Made by a program: the position numbers and the translations under genes
Shown: one piece after another, positions 8,826 through 17,350 of the stretch
How positions within the stretch are numbered: position 1 is the first letter of the stretch
How the letters are laid out: each line of letters opens with the position of its first letter
The notes under the pieces: generated by a model
Told to the model about the DNA's origin: nothing
The model's database searches: none
Seen by the model: the letters and a program-made list of their open reading frames with translations, nothing else
NCBI GenBank assembly: GCA_029067805.1
Contig: JAIEDW010000260.1
Span: 1 to 35,384 of the forward strand
Direction of reading: 5' to 3'
DNA from: Lachnospiraceae bacterium
GTDB lineage: Bacteria > Bacillota > Clostridia > Lachnospirales > Lachnospiraceae
Length of the DNA stretch: 35,384 nucleotides

Positions 8826-10007
8826 TCACACAATCTCCACAACCTCATCTGTTTCCAGTGCGGTCTGCACAAGCTCCTCAATCCGTTCCTCAAGATTTTT
8901 CTCATGAATGCGAATCACATTCAAATTCGGTTTTGTCACAGGATGCTTTGCCACAAAAATCGTGCAGCAGTCTTCATACGGAAGAATCGAAGTTTCGTAT
9001 GTGTCAATCTTTTCCGAAATCTCGACAATTTCCTGTTTATCCATACCGATGAGCGGTCTGTACACAGGCATCGTGCACACGTCGTTTGTCGCCATAAGCG
9101 ACTGCATCGTCTGCGATGCCACCTGTCCGATGCTCTCTCCCGTAATGAGTCCCAAACTTCCGCTCTTTTTGGCGATCTCTTCTGCAATACGCATCATGTA
9201 ACGGCGCATAATAATGGTCAATTCATCATGCGGACATTTATCATAAATATAAAGCTGTATCTCCGTAAAATTAATGATATGAAGCGTAATAGGACCGCTG
9301 TACTTTGACACAATTTTGGCAAGATCCATGACTTTCTGCGTCGCGCGCTCGCTTGTATAGGGCGGTGCGCTGAAATACACAGCGTCTATTTTAACGCCGC
9401 GCTTCGCGATCATATAGCCTGCCACAGGCGAGTCGATACCGCCCGACAGCAAAAGCGTTCCCTTTCCGTTCGTACCAATCGGAAGTCCGCCCGGTCCCGG
9501 AATAACAACGGAATATACATTAATTTTTTCACGAATTTCTATTCGTAAAAGCACATCGGGGTTATGCACATCTACTCTGATTTCGGGAAACGTCTTTAAC
9601 AGAAACTCACCTATGTCGCAGTTAATCTCGATTGAGTTTTTGGGATAATTCTTTCGCGCGCGTCTTGTTTCGACCTTAAAGGTGATTTTCTTGTCGGGAT
9701 AGACTTCCTCGATATATTTTGCAACATCCTCGCAGAGCTGCTCAAAACCCTCGTCCTCAAGCTGTACAACGGGACAAATACCCGTAACGCCAAACACCGT
9801 CTTTAGATTTTCCACGACCTCATCATAGTCGTAATAGCCATCTATATTGACATAGATTCTTCCCTGTGACTTTGTAACATTAAATTCGCCGTCACAGCGC
9901 TTTAGCGCATAACGGATCTGGTCGCACAATCTGTCCTCAAACAGATATCTGTTTTTTCCCTTTACACCAATCTCCGCGTACTTTATTAAAAATGCTTTGT
10001 ATTCCAT
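8826..10007 (-). CDS. thiI: tRNA uracil 4-sulfurtransferase ThiI (no rhodanese domain)
   Basis: 393 aa; KYAEIGVKGKNRYLFEDRL, THUMP region, LLLSGGIDSPVAGYMIAKRGVKIDAVYFSAPPYTS, ITGESIGQVASQT; C-terminus ends without a rhodanese extension. Confidence 0.95.
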   Translation of the reverse strand: MEYKAFLIKYAEIGVKGKNRYLFEDRLCDQIRYALKRCDGEFNVTKSQGRIYVNIDGYYDYDEVVENLKTVFGVTGICPVVQLEDEGFEQLCEDVAKYIEEVYPDKKITFKVETRRARKNYPKNSIEINCDIGEFLLKTFPEIRVDVHNPDVLLRIEIREKINVYSVVIPGPGGLPIGTNGKGTLLLSGGIDSPVAGYMIAKRGVKIDAVYFSAPPYTSERATQKVMDLAKIVSKYSGPITLHIINFTEIQLYIYDKCPHDELTIIMRRYMMRIAEEIAKKSGSLGLITGESIGQVASQTMQSLMATNDVCTMPVYRPLIGMDKQEIVEISEKIDTYETSILPYEDCCTIFVAKHPVTKPNLNVIRIHEKNLEERIEELVQTALETDEVVEIV

Positions 10008-10027
10008 TTCTCCTCCAAAATTCTATG

Positions 10028-11185
10028 CTAGTGGCGCGTATACCGCCTTAGCGTGGGAATAAGCTCCTTCATGCAGCTTATTGTATAGTCAATGTCTTCC
10101 TCAGTCGTAAACAAACTAAAGCTAAACCGGATTGTCGAGTCAAGGAACTGCTTTTCGACACCGATGGATTTTAACGTGGCAGATGTCGAAGGTCTGTTTG
10201 ACGAGCAGGCGCTTCCCGCCGACACATAAATGCCTTTTTCCTCAAGCGCGTGCAGCATTACCTCACTGCGCACTCCCTGTATGGAAACGCTCACAATATG
10301 AGGCGCTCCCTCGCTGCCGAAAGGTCCGTTTATTTTGATGCCTTCAATACCGCTTACACCCGCGACAAAACGCTCCCTGATGTTATATAAATAATCGATT
10401 TTCGCCTCAAAGTCTTCATAGACCATTTCCACAGCTTTTGCCATACCCGCAATGCCGGGAACATTTTCCGTGCCCGAACGCATCCCTTTTTGCTGTCCGC
10501 CGCCAAAAATAATCGGACGCACTTTTGCTTTTTCGTTGATATACAAAAAGCCAACGCCCTTTGGTCCGTGTATCTTGTGCGAGCTTACAGACAACAGATC
10601 AATATTCATACGCTTCGGATAAATTCGGAATTTTCCAAATCCCTGAACAGCATCTACGTGAAACAGCGTATTGGGATTCATACGTTTGATGAGCGCTCCC
10701 GCCTCGGCGATTGGCTGCGTTGAACCGATTTCGTTATTTGTGTGCATAATGGAAACGAGTATCGTATTGCGCGTCATCGCTCTTTCAAGGTCGCTAAGCC
10801 GAATTACCCCGTTTGCATCCACGGGAAGATATGTCACATCAAATCCCTGTTCCTCCAAATATGCGCACGGCTGCGCAACCGCCGGGTGTTCGATCCGCGT
10901 GGTAATAATATGTCTGCCCGCCCTGTGGTTTGCATACGCACCGCCAATCAACGCGATATTGTTTGACTCTGTTCCTCCCGATGTAAAGAGGATTTCCTTT
11001 TCCTGTACTTTCATGCATTTTGCAATCGTTTCTCTGGCGTAACGCACATATTTTTCGCTCTCGATACCTTTTTTGTGCATACTTGAGGGATTTCCGTAAT
11101 CCTCGCACATGATATGCGTCATGAGCGCTGCTGCTTCCGGCAGACATCTTGTTGTCGCCGAATTGTCAAGGTAAACTTCTTTCAT
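10028..11185 (-). CDS. cysteine desulfurase (NifS/IscS family), probable ThiI sulfur donor
   Basis: 385 aa; YLDNSATTRCLPEA, FTSGGTESNNIALIG, SSHKIHGPKGVGFLYI, SAGSACSSNRPS. Confidence 0.95.
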   Translation of the reverse strand: MKEVYLDNSATTRCLPEAAALMTHIMCEDYGNPSSMHKKGIESEKYVRYARETIAKCMKVQEKEILFTSGGTESNNIALIGGAYANHRAGRHIITTRIEHPAVAQPCAYLEEQGFDVTYLPVDANGVIRLSDLERAMTRNTILVSIMHTNNEIGSTQPIAEAGALIKRMNPNTLFHVDAVQGFGKFRIYPKRMNIDLLSVSSHKIHGPKGVGFLYINEKAKVRPIIFGGGQQKGMRSGTENVPGIAGMAKAVEMVYEDFEAKIDYLYNIRERFVAGVSGIEGIKINGPFGSEGAPHIVSVSIQGVRSEVMLHALEEKGIYVSAGSACSSNRPSTSATLKSIGVEKQFLDSTIRFSFSLFTTEEDIDYTISCMKELIPTLRRYTRH

Positions 11186-11203
11186 ATTAATTCTCCATTC
11201 TTG

Positions 11204-11272
11204 TCAAGAGCACACTATCCTCATTGTACTTATTCCAAGTCTGCAAAGGACATTTTGCAGACTTGCTCTTGA
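11204..11272 (-). repeat. multi-hairpin intergenic element A, in the leader of the cysteine desulfurase gene
   Basis: Outer stem TCAAGAGC(A)/(T)GCTCTTGA enclosing perfect 12-bp stem CAAGTCTGCAAA/TTTGCAGACTTG. Confidence 0.65.
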
Positions 11273-11407
11273 ACAGTATTTATATATAAAATATGCGCTA
11301 TTTTGTCGTTTGGTTCGCGTGCTATATTACATCTTAACAGAATGGACTTATTACTTCAAGACTCGAGTGAAAACTTCAATGAAAATCGAAAAAGCATTGC
11401 TCATAAA

Positions 11408-11446
11408 AATATCCCACAATCTATACGGAAGAGATTGTGGGATATT
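11408..11446 (-). terminator. intrinsic terminator downstream of uxuB
   Basis: AATATCCCACAATCT/AGATTGTGGGATATT 15-bp perfect stem followed on the minus strand by TTTTTATG. Confidence 0.85.
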
Positions 11447-11465
11447 TAATATTTTCTATTTCCCG

Positions 11466-13079
11466 CTATCCATATACTCTCTCTAACAAGCCTGCAATCG
11501 CGCCTGTTCCCTGTATCATTTCGGTAAACATCGCGATCACTTTCTCACCTAATACAGACTGGGTTAAGTCAACTCCAAAAATATCGTCCCGCTTCAAAAT
11601 CGGTGAAATTACCGCCTTCACATCACAGTCAGCTCCCAGCTTGACATCCGCAAGCAGTGGCATCAATGTTTCAAGCAATGGATCGGGACTTGGCGTAAAG
11701 GGATTTCCTTTATCATCAACTCCCATCAGATACCGGAGCCACCCTGCAAATACAAGCGGAATTCCCTCCAGCGAATCCACATCCAACTCTTTAGATGCCA
11801 TATACGCCTTAATCGTTTCACCAAAACGAATCGGCAGTTTTTGCGAAGTATCCGTCGCAATTCGCTGCGGCGTGTCGGGCATAAATGGGTTGGGAATGCG
11901 CAACTGCAGCACTTCATCGATAAACTTCTTCGGCTCAAGAATTCCCGGATTGACAACTACGGGCAATCCCTCCTGATATCCGATGCGCTCCACCAATTTC
12001 TTTAACGCCGGATTTTTCATTTCCTCGGAAATCAACTCATATCCAAGCAGACAGCCATACACGGCAAGCGTTGTATGCAGCGGATTTAGACAGGTGCACA
12101 CCTTCATTTTTTCCACCTTGTCTACCGTTTCCCGCGCGGTAAAAATCACGCCAGTTTCTTCGAGCGCCGGTCTTCCGTTCGGAAATGCGTCTTCGATAAC
12201 AAGATACTGGCACTCTTCCGCATTTACAAAAGGCGCCACCCATGTGTTTTTGCTTGTTACCGCTTTTTCCAATCCTTCAATATTATCCGCTTCCAAGATT
12301 GCCTCTACCTTCGGGTCGGGACGTGGCGTAATCTTGTCAATCATGCTCCACGGGAACGACAACTTTGTTACATCATTAACATAGTCCATAAATCCCGCTT
12401 CCGCCGTTCCTGCCTCTGTCCAGCCTTTGGCAAATGCAACTACCGCCTGCTTTAACTTATCGCCGTTATGCGAACAGTTATCCATGCTGACAAGCGCAAG
12501 CGGAAGTTTCCCTTGCAGATACCGTTCATATACCAGCGCACATACCTTACCGAGATAGCTCTCCGGTTTCTTTGGTCCGTTCTCCAAATCCCTCTGGATT
12601 GCGGGCAGCATATCGCCTTTTCCGTCCACCAGACTGTAACCTTTTTCCGTAATCGTGAAACTTGCCATTTGTAAAGACGGCGCAGCAAAAATCTCCTTTA
12701 GACGGGAAAACTCCGCCTCATTTTCGCTGTCCAAAATCAGCGATTCCACGATACTGCCAATGACTGTTTTTTCGACATCTCCGTTGCCCTTCAATGTGAC
12801 AAGAATACTGTAGTCATCGTGCGGACGATACATTTTTTCAATGATTTCATAATCAAAACCTTCTGCCACGATCAAGCCTGTATCGCTCTTTCCTTCCTCC
12901 ATCAACTGCTGCATCAAATTCGCCTGATACGCGCGGAAAATATTGCCTGCCCCAAAATGGATCCATTCGGGTTTCTTTTTTGTATTTTCTGTAAGCTTCT
13001 CTCTGTCATACGCCGGAACATGATATCCCGCAGCCTTCCATGCCGCGCTGTCCTGTAAACCTTCTTTGTCTAATCTCAT
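11466..13079 (-). CDS. uxuB: mannitol dehydrogenase family protein / fructuronate reductase
   Basis: IHFGAGNIFRAYQANLMQQL, VSMDNCSHNGDKLKQAVV, DKITPRPDP, TCLNPLHTTLAVYGCLLGYE; RBS GGAGGG before MRLDKEG; directly downstream of uxuA. Confidence 0.9.
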   Translation of the reverse strand: MRLDKEGLQDSAAWKAAGYHVPAYDREKLTENTKKKPEWIHFGAGNIFRAYQANLMQQLMEEGKSDTGLIVAEGFDYEIIEKMYRPHDDYSILVTLKGNGDVEKTVIGSIVESLILDSENEAEFSRLKEIFAAPSLQMASFTITEKGYSLVDGKGDMLPAIQRDLENGPKKPESYLGKVCALVYERYLQGKLPLALVSMDNCSHNGDKLKQAVVAFAKGWTEAGTAEAGFMDYVNDVTKLSFPWSMIDKITPRPDPKVEAILEADNIEGLEKAVTSKNTWVAPFVNAEECQYLVIEDAFPNGRPALEETGVIFTARETVDKVEKMKVCTCLNPLHTTLAVYGCLLGYELISEEMKNPALKKLVERIGYQEGLPVVVNPGILEPKKFIDEVLQLRIPNPFMPDTPQRIATDTSQKLPIRFGETIKAYMASKELDVDSLEGIPLVFAGWLRYLMGVDDKGNPFTPSPDPLLETLMPLLADVKLGADCDVKAVISPILKRDDIFGVDLTQSVLGEKVIAMFTEMIQGTGAIAGLLERVYG

Positions 13080-13115
13080 CTTAACCCTCCATTCCACATC
13101 TTTCATTCTACTATA

Positions 13116-13219
13116 GAAGAACGCCGCCCTTGCGTTCTTCCTTTACGAAAAAGGTTCGTCTACGAACCGTAGTAATTCTTAGTAAGCGTCTTTTGCTTAC
13201 TTAGAATTACTTTTCGTAA
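13116..13219 (-). repeat. multi-hairpin intergenic element B between uxuA and uxuB
   Basis: TTACGAAAA/TTTTCGTAA outer stem; GGTTCG-tcta-CGAACC; AGTAATTCTTAGTAAGC/GCTTACTTAGAATTACT (17 bp, one mismatch); adjacent GAAGAACGC/GCGTTCTTC. Overlaps the uxuA stop codon. Confidence 0.75.
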
Positions 13220-14267
13220 TAGCTTCCCAAAGCCCGTTCAAGTAAGTCGCGCCTAACGCTCTGTCATACAAACCATAGCCCGGCATTGCCACCTCGCCCC
13301 AGATCATGCGTCCGTGGTCGGGACGAATCGGTCCATCAAATTTGATATCATACAACGCTTTCATAATCTCGTACATGTCAAAACTTCCGTCTGCGGACAG
13401 ATGTGCCGCCTCCTCGAAATCACCCGGATAATTGTGCTGCAAATTGCGCACGTGCGCAAAATGAACGCGTCCCTCCAATGCACGGATCATTCCCGGAAGA
13501 TCATTGTCGGGATTCGTGCCGTAAGAACCGGAACAGAACGTAACACCATTGTGCTTATTGTCCACCATCTTCATCATACGCTGGATATTCGGCAGATTCG
13601 TGATAATACGCGGCAGTCCGAACACACTCCATGCAGGATCGTCGGGGTGGATTGCCATATTAATATCATACTTGTCACACACAGGCATGATTGCCTCCAA
13701 AAAGTATTGCAGATTGGCAAACAGCTTCTCCTCGTCTACATCTTTATATAAGCTGAACAACTCTTTAATCCGCTCCATGCGCTCAGGCTCCCAGCCCGGC
13801 ATTACAAAGCCGTTCGTGTCGCCCGAAATGGATTCAAACATTTTCTCGGGATTGAGATTGTCCACCGTTTCCTGATGATATGCAAGCACAGTCGAACCGT
13901 CGGGACGCTTTCTTGCAAGCTCCGTTCTCGTCCAGTCAAAGACAGGCATGAAATTATAGCATACCATGTGAATGCCTTCCTGGCCAAGCTTTTCCAGCGT
14001 CTTGATATAATTGTCGATATACCGGTCCCGTTCTTTCGAACCGATCTTAATCGCATCATGAATATTCACGCTCTCGATGCCCGCGATATGCATTCCGCTT
14101 GCCTCTACCTCCGCCTTCAACGCGCGGATTTCCTCGAGGCTCCACTCATCACCGGGCGCCGTTTCATACAAGGTTGTGATAACACCTTTCACTCCCGGAA
14201 TCTGACGAATCTGCTCCAATGTCACAGAATCCGATTTACTCCCATACCAACGCAATGTCATTTCCAT
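13197..14267 (-). CDS. uxuA: mannonate dehydratase
   Basis: 356 aa; MTLRWYGSKSDSVTLEQIRQIPGVKGVITTLYETAPGDEW, FCSGSYGTNPDNDLPGMIR, VHFAHVRNLQ, RPDHGRMIWGE. Confidence 0.97.
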   Translation of the reverse strand: MEMTLRWYGSKSDSVTLEQIRQIPGVKGVITTLYETAPGDEWSLEEIRALKAEVEASGMHIAGIESVNIHDAIKIGSKERDRYIDNYIKTLEKLGQEGIHMVCYNFMPVFDWTRTELARKRPDGSTVLAYHQETVDNLNPEKMFESISGDTNGFVMPGWEPERMERIKELFSLYKDVDEEKLFANLQYFLEAIMPVCDKYDINMAIHPDDPAWSVFGLPRIITNLPNIQRMMKMVDNKHNGVTFCSGSYGTNPDNDLPGMIRALEGRVHFAHVRNLQHNYPGDFEEAAHLSADGSFDMYEIMKALYDIKFDGPIRPDHGRMIWGEVAMPGYGLYDRALGATYLNGLWEAITKSNSK

Positions 14268-14299
14268 ATTAACGCTCTCCTTTCCAATCTCTTCCTCTT

Positions 14300-15490
14300 T
14301 TAATCTGCAAAATCTTTTTGATTTCGTTTGATATATAAATTCAGCCCAATGATCAATGCCAGATCAATCAGCACGACCACGACAATCGAGCTCATTCCGT
14401 ATGCAATGCCCGCATGTTCCGCAATCTTTCCGATAATCGTCGGCATCAAAATCGAGCCAAAGCTCGCCAATGTCAAAATAAAACTCCATGCCATCGAATA
14501 TTTCTGAATCAGTTTCCCGCAAAATGACACGGTTGTCGGATAAATGCCCGCCATACTGTACCCAAATCCCATAATGCCAAGCACAATTGGCACTGTGCTT
14601 TTCGAGAACAACAGCCAGAAGAAAAATCCCACAAATCCCACGCCCATAATGAGCAGCAGCCTTTCTTTCCGGACTTTCTGGGACGCTTTTGCAACCGTAA
14701 GACGCCCCGCTAAGATCATAACCCAAAGCACGCTTGCCATGAGCTGTGACAGAGAATTGCTCAGCAGTCCCGTATCAACGAAATATGTGATCAGCCAGCC
14801 GATAACGCCCTGCTCCGCACACAGATAGAAAAACAAGGTAAATGTACACAGGTAAAACAGCGGTTCTTTGAAAAAACCGACACTACTGTCATTTTTCTTC
14901 TTCTCTGTCTTTTCCTTCGGCGTTTCGGAAGACGGAATTAAAAAGTATAAAATCCAGCTTAAAAGCCCCATTGCAATCAGAAAATAGCACGCATAGACCC
15001 ATCTGTCCGCATTTGTGCGCGTCAAAATCGTCAGCAGAATCGGAAACAAAAATGCACCGATTGAAAACATCGCATGTAACGCATTCAAAAATCCCGCCTT
15101 GCCCGGCGCAAGACTATTCACGGTATAATTTGCAAAATTGCTGGACGCTCCTCTAGCCAGCCCCGTCATCAGAAAGGCAAGCGCGAGCATGATATTTCCA
15201 GTTCCGTAAAGAATCATCACATACGAAAGCGCATAACATGCATTAAACAGCAGAATGCTCTTTTTCCGTCCCAGAAAAACCGAAAGCGTTCCCGAGGCAA
15301 AGCTCGAAAACAAATTTCCGACGGAATGCAGACTGACGATCAGACCCGCAAACGCGTAATTCAATCCCTTGGAATCCCGTATAAACGGCAACAGCGAGCC
15401 AATCGACAACGCAAGAATACCGTTTAACATAAAAGCAAGATAGGTAAAACATAATTGCTTTTTTTCGTCCGCAGTTTTCAGATAACCCAT
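14300..15490 (-). CDS. MFS transporter (FucP-like, possibly hexuronate)
   Basis: 396 aa with about 12 hydrophobic segments; GTLSVFLGRKKSILLFN loop motif; between uxuA and the SBP gene. Confidence 0.88.
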   Translation of the reverse strand: MGYLKTADEKKQLCFTYLAFMLNGILALSIGSLLPFIRDSKGLNYAFAGLIVSLHSVGNLFSSFASGTLSVFLGRKKSILLFNACYALSYVMILYGTGNIMLALAFLMTGLARGASSNFANYTVNSLAPGKAGFLNALHAMFSIGAFLFPILLTILTRTNADRWVYACYFLIAMGLLSWILYFLIPSSETPKEKTEKKKNDSSVGFFKEPLFYLCTFTLFFYLCAEQGVIGWLITYFVDTGLLSNSLSQLMASVLWVMILAGRLTVAKASQKVRKERLLLIMGVGFVGFFFWLLFSKSTVPIVLGIMGFGYSMAGIYPTTVSFCGKLIQKYSMAWSFILTLASFGSILMPTIIGKIAEHAGIAYGMSSIVVVVLIDLALIIGLNLYIKRNQKDFAD

Positions 15491-15517
15491 TTTTTCATTT
15501 CCTTTCCTTCGCCGTAA

Positions 15518-16546
15518 TTATTGCGCGCCCAGAGCGCGAATCTGTGCAATATCTTCGCCGTAGTCCGCCTCATACCGTTCATAAATCGGCTTTACAGCCT
15601 CTTGAAATTTCTTTTTCTCCTCCGCGGAAAGCACAATCTCCTCCACCTGATTTTCGAGCACCGTCTTTCTTGCCGTCTTCTCATATTCCGTCCAAAGCTT
15701 TCGCTCGTAAAGCGCCGATTCTTTGGCACATTCCAAAATAATCGCCCTGTCTTCCTCCGAAAGCTGTTCCCATGTATGCTTTGCACAAATCTGCATCTCC
15801 GGAATCCGAATATGTTCATCAACCGTATAATACGGTGCCACCTCATAATGCTGCATCGCCTCGTAAGACGACCAATTGTTTTCCGCGCCGTCCACCTGAT
15901 TACGCTCCAAGGCGGCATATACGCGGTCATAAGAAAGCTGTACGGGTATCGCCCCAAGCGCCGTCATCATTTCCGACATCATTTCGGATTCCTGTACACG
16001 AATGGACATTCCCTGCATGTCCTCCAACGCCCTCACAGGCTTTGTCGAACAATAAATATTTCTTGCCCCGGCATCATACCACGAAAGGCCGATGAGATCA
16101 TACTGCTCCGGATACTGCAAAAAACGCGCGCCGATTTCTCCGTCCAAAACCCGCCACATGTGGGAAGCGTCCTCGTACAAATAAGGGAGCTGGAGCACCT
16201 TCATTTCGGGAATATAGTCCGCAACCTGCGCCAGCGATATTCTCGCAAAGTCAATGCCCCCATAGCGCATCTGCCGAATAACCTCCTGTTCCGAACCGAA
16301 TACGCCTTCTGCCTGTACCTGAATACGAATGCGTCCCTGTGTCCGCTCCTCCACCAACTCCGCAAACCGTATTCCGCCCATTGTTGTCGGATAGTCCTGT
16401 GTCTGATTTTCAGCATAAGAAAAAACATATTCGGGCACAACCGTCTTTTTGCGATGAAAAAGGAACAGTCCTGCCGCCAATAAGAAAACCGCTGCTGTGG
16501 CTAAAAACAAATACACTTTTTTCCTGTTGTGATTTCCTACTTTCAT
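15518..16546 (-). CDS. TRAP-type (DctP family) substrate-binding protein, probably sensory
   Basis: 342 aa; VEERTQGRIRIQVQAEGVFGSEQEVIRQMRYGGIDFARIS, GMSIRVQESEMM, QVDGAENNWSSY; N-terminal TM without lipobox Cys. Confidence 0.9.
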   Translation of the reverse strand: MKVGNHNRKKVYLFLATAAVFLLAAGLFLFHRKKTVVPEYVFSYAENQTQDYPTTMGGIRFAELVEERTQGRIRIQVQAEGVFGSEQEVIRQMRYGGIDFARISLAQVADYIPEMKVLQLPYLYEDASHMWRVLDGEIGARFLQYPEQYDLIGLSWYDAGARNIYCSTKPVRALEDMQGMSIRVQESEMMSEMMTALGAIPVQLSYDRVYAALERNQVDGAENNWSSYEAMQHYEVAPYYTVDEHIRIPEMQICAKHTWEQLSEEDRAIILECAKESALYERKLWTEYEKTARKTVLENQVEEIVLSAEEKKKFQEAVKPIYERYEADYGEDIAQIRALGAQ

Positions 16547-16552
16547 ATCCGC

Positions 16553-17350
16553 TCAACCGCCATATCTGTATTCGCTCGGCGTCACGCCGGTAAACCGCTT
16601 AAAAACCTTGGTAAAATAACTCGAATCCCGATATCCCACCTTTTGTCCGATATCCTTTACATTAATCGTGATATCCGCCAACAGCTCTTTTGCTTTCGCG
16701 ATCCGTAGCTCCGATAAGTATACAATAAAACTCTTGTCGAAATTCTGCTTGAAAAATTTGCAAAAATACGCGTCGGAATAATGTAACTGCTCCGCCGCAT
16801 CCTGTAAGGAAATATCCTCCATATAATGTGTCGCAAGATACTCCCGTATATGTTCCGCCAAAACCTGATTTTTAATCACATCAAGTTTCTCGTCCTTTTC
16901 CTCTGTTTCCGCCCTGTCCAAAGGAGCCTTTGTCTGTACCGAATCCTGTCTGCCAAGATATACAGCCTCCTCCAAAACGGCAATCAAATCCTCTTTCGTG
17001 CTCGGCTTTAACAGATAATCCAGCGCGCGCACCCTAATTGCCCGTTTCGCATAATCAAACTCGTCATATGCCGTCAGAAAAATAATACTGCACGTCTGAC
17101 TGCCCTTGCGAATTTCCTCTGCTGCCTCCAATCCATCAATCCCCGGCATGGAAATATCCAGCAAGGCAATATGACAGTCCTTCTCCCGAAAGACTGCAAT
17201 CGCTTCCCGCCCGTTCTCCGCCTGAAAAATTTCCAGTTCATCACCGAAGTAATTCTGTATCGTCTTACTGATTACCATTCTTTCGATCGGTTCATCATCG
17301 GCAATCAAAATACGGCATTTTTCATTCTCCAAAAAGTTATCCCCTCTCAT
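16553..17350 (-). CDS. response regulator, REC + AraC-type HTH (YesN-like)
   Basis: ILIADDEPIERMVISKTI, IALLDISMPGIDGLEAAEEI, C-terminal GYRDSSYFTKVFKRFTGVTPSEYR. Start uncertain: ATG 17350/17353 overlapping the HK stop, or TTG near 17332. Confidence 0.93.
   Translation of the reverse strand: MRGDNFLENEKCRILIADDEPIERMVISKTIQNYFGDELEIFQAENGREAIAVFREKDCHIALLDISMPGIDGLEAAEEIRKGSQTCSIIFLTAYDEFDYAKRAIRVRALDYLLKPSTKEDLIAVLEEAVYLGRQDSVQTKAPLDRAETEEKDEKLDVIKNQVLAEHIREYLATHYMEDISLQDAAEQLHYSDAYFCKFFKQNFDKSFIVYLSELRIAKAKELLADITINVKDIGQKVGYRDSSYFTKVFKRFTGVTPSEYRYGG

Noticed and set aside
11364-11387. CTTCAAGACTCGAGTGAAAACTTCA with ACTCGAGT palindrome upstream of the desulfurase gene
   Set aside because: Short palindrome with no clear terminator or operator context; could be chance.
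11437-11976. 179-aa plus-strand ORF
   Set aside because: Antisense to uxuB; Ser/Ile-rich shadow translation.
15521-16483. 320-aa plus-strand ORF
   Set aside because: Antisense to the TRAP-type SBP gene; His/Arg/Leu-rich shadow composition.
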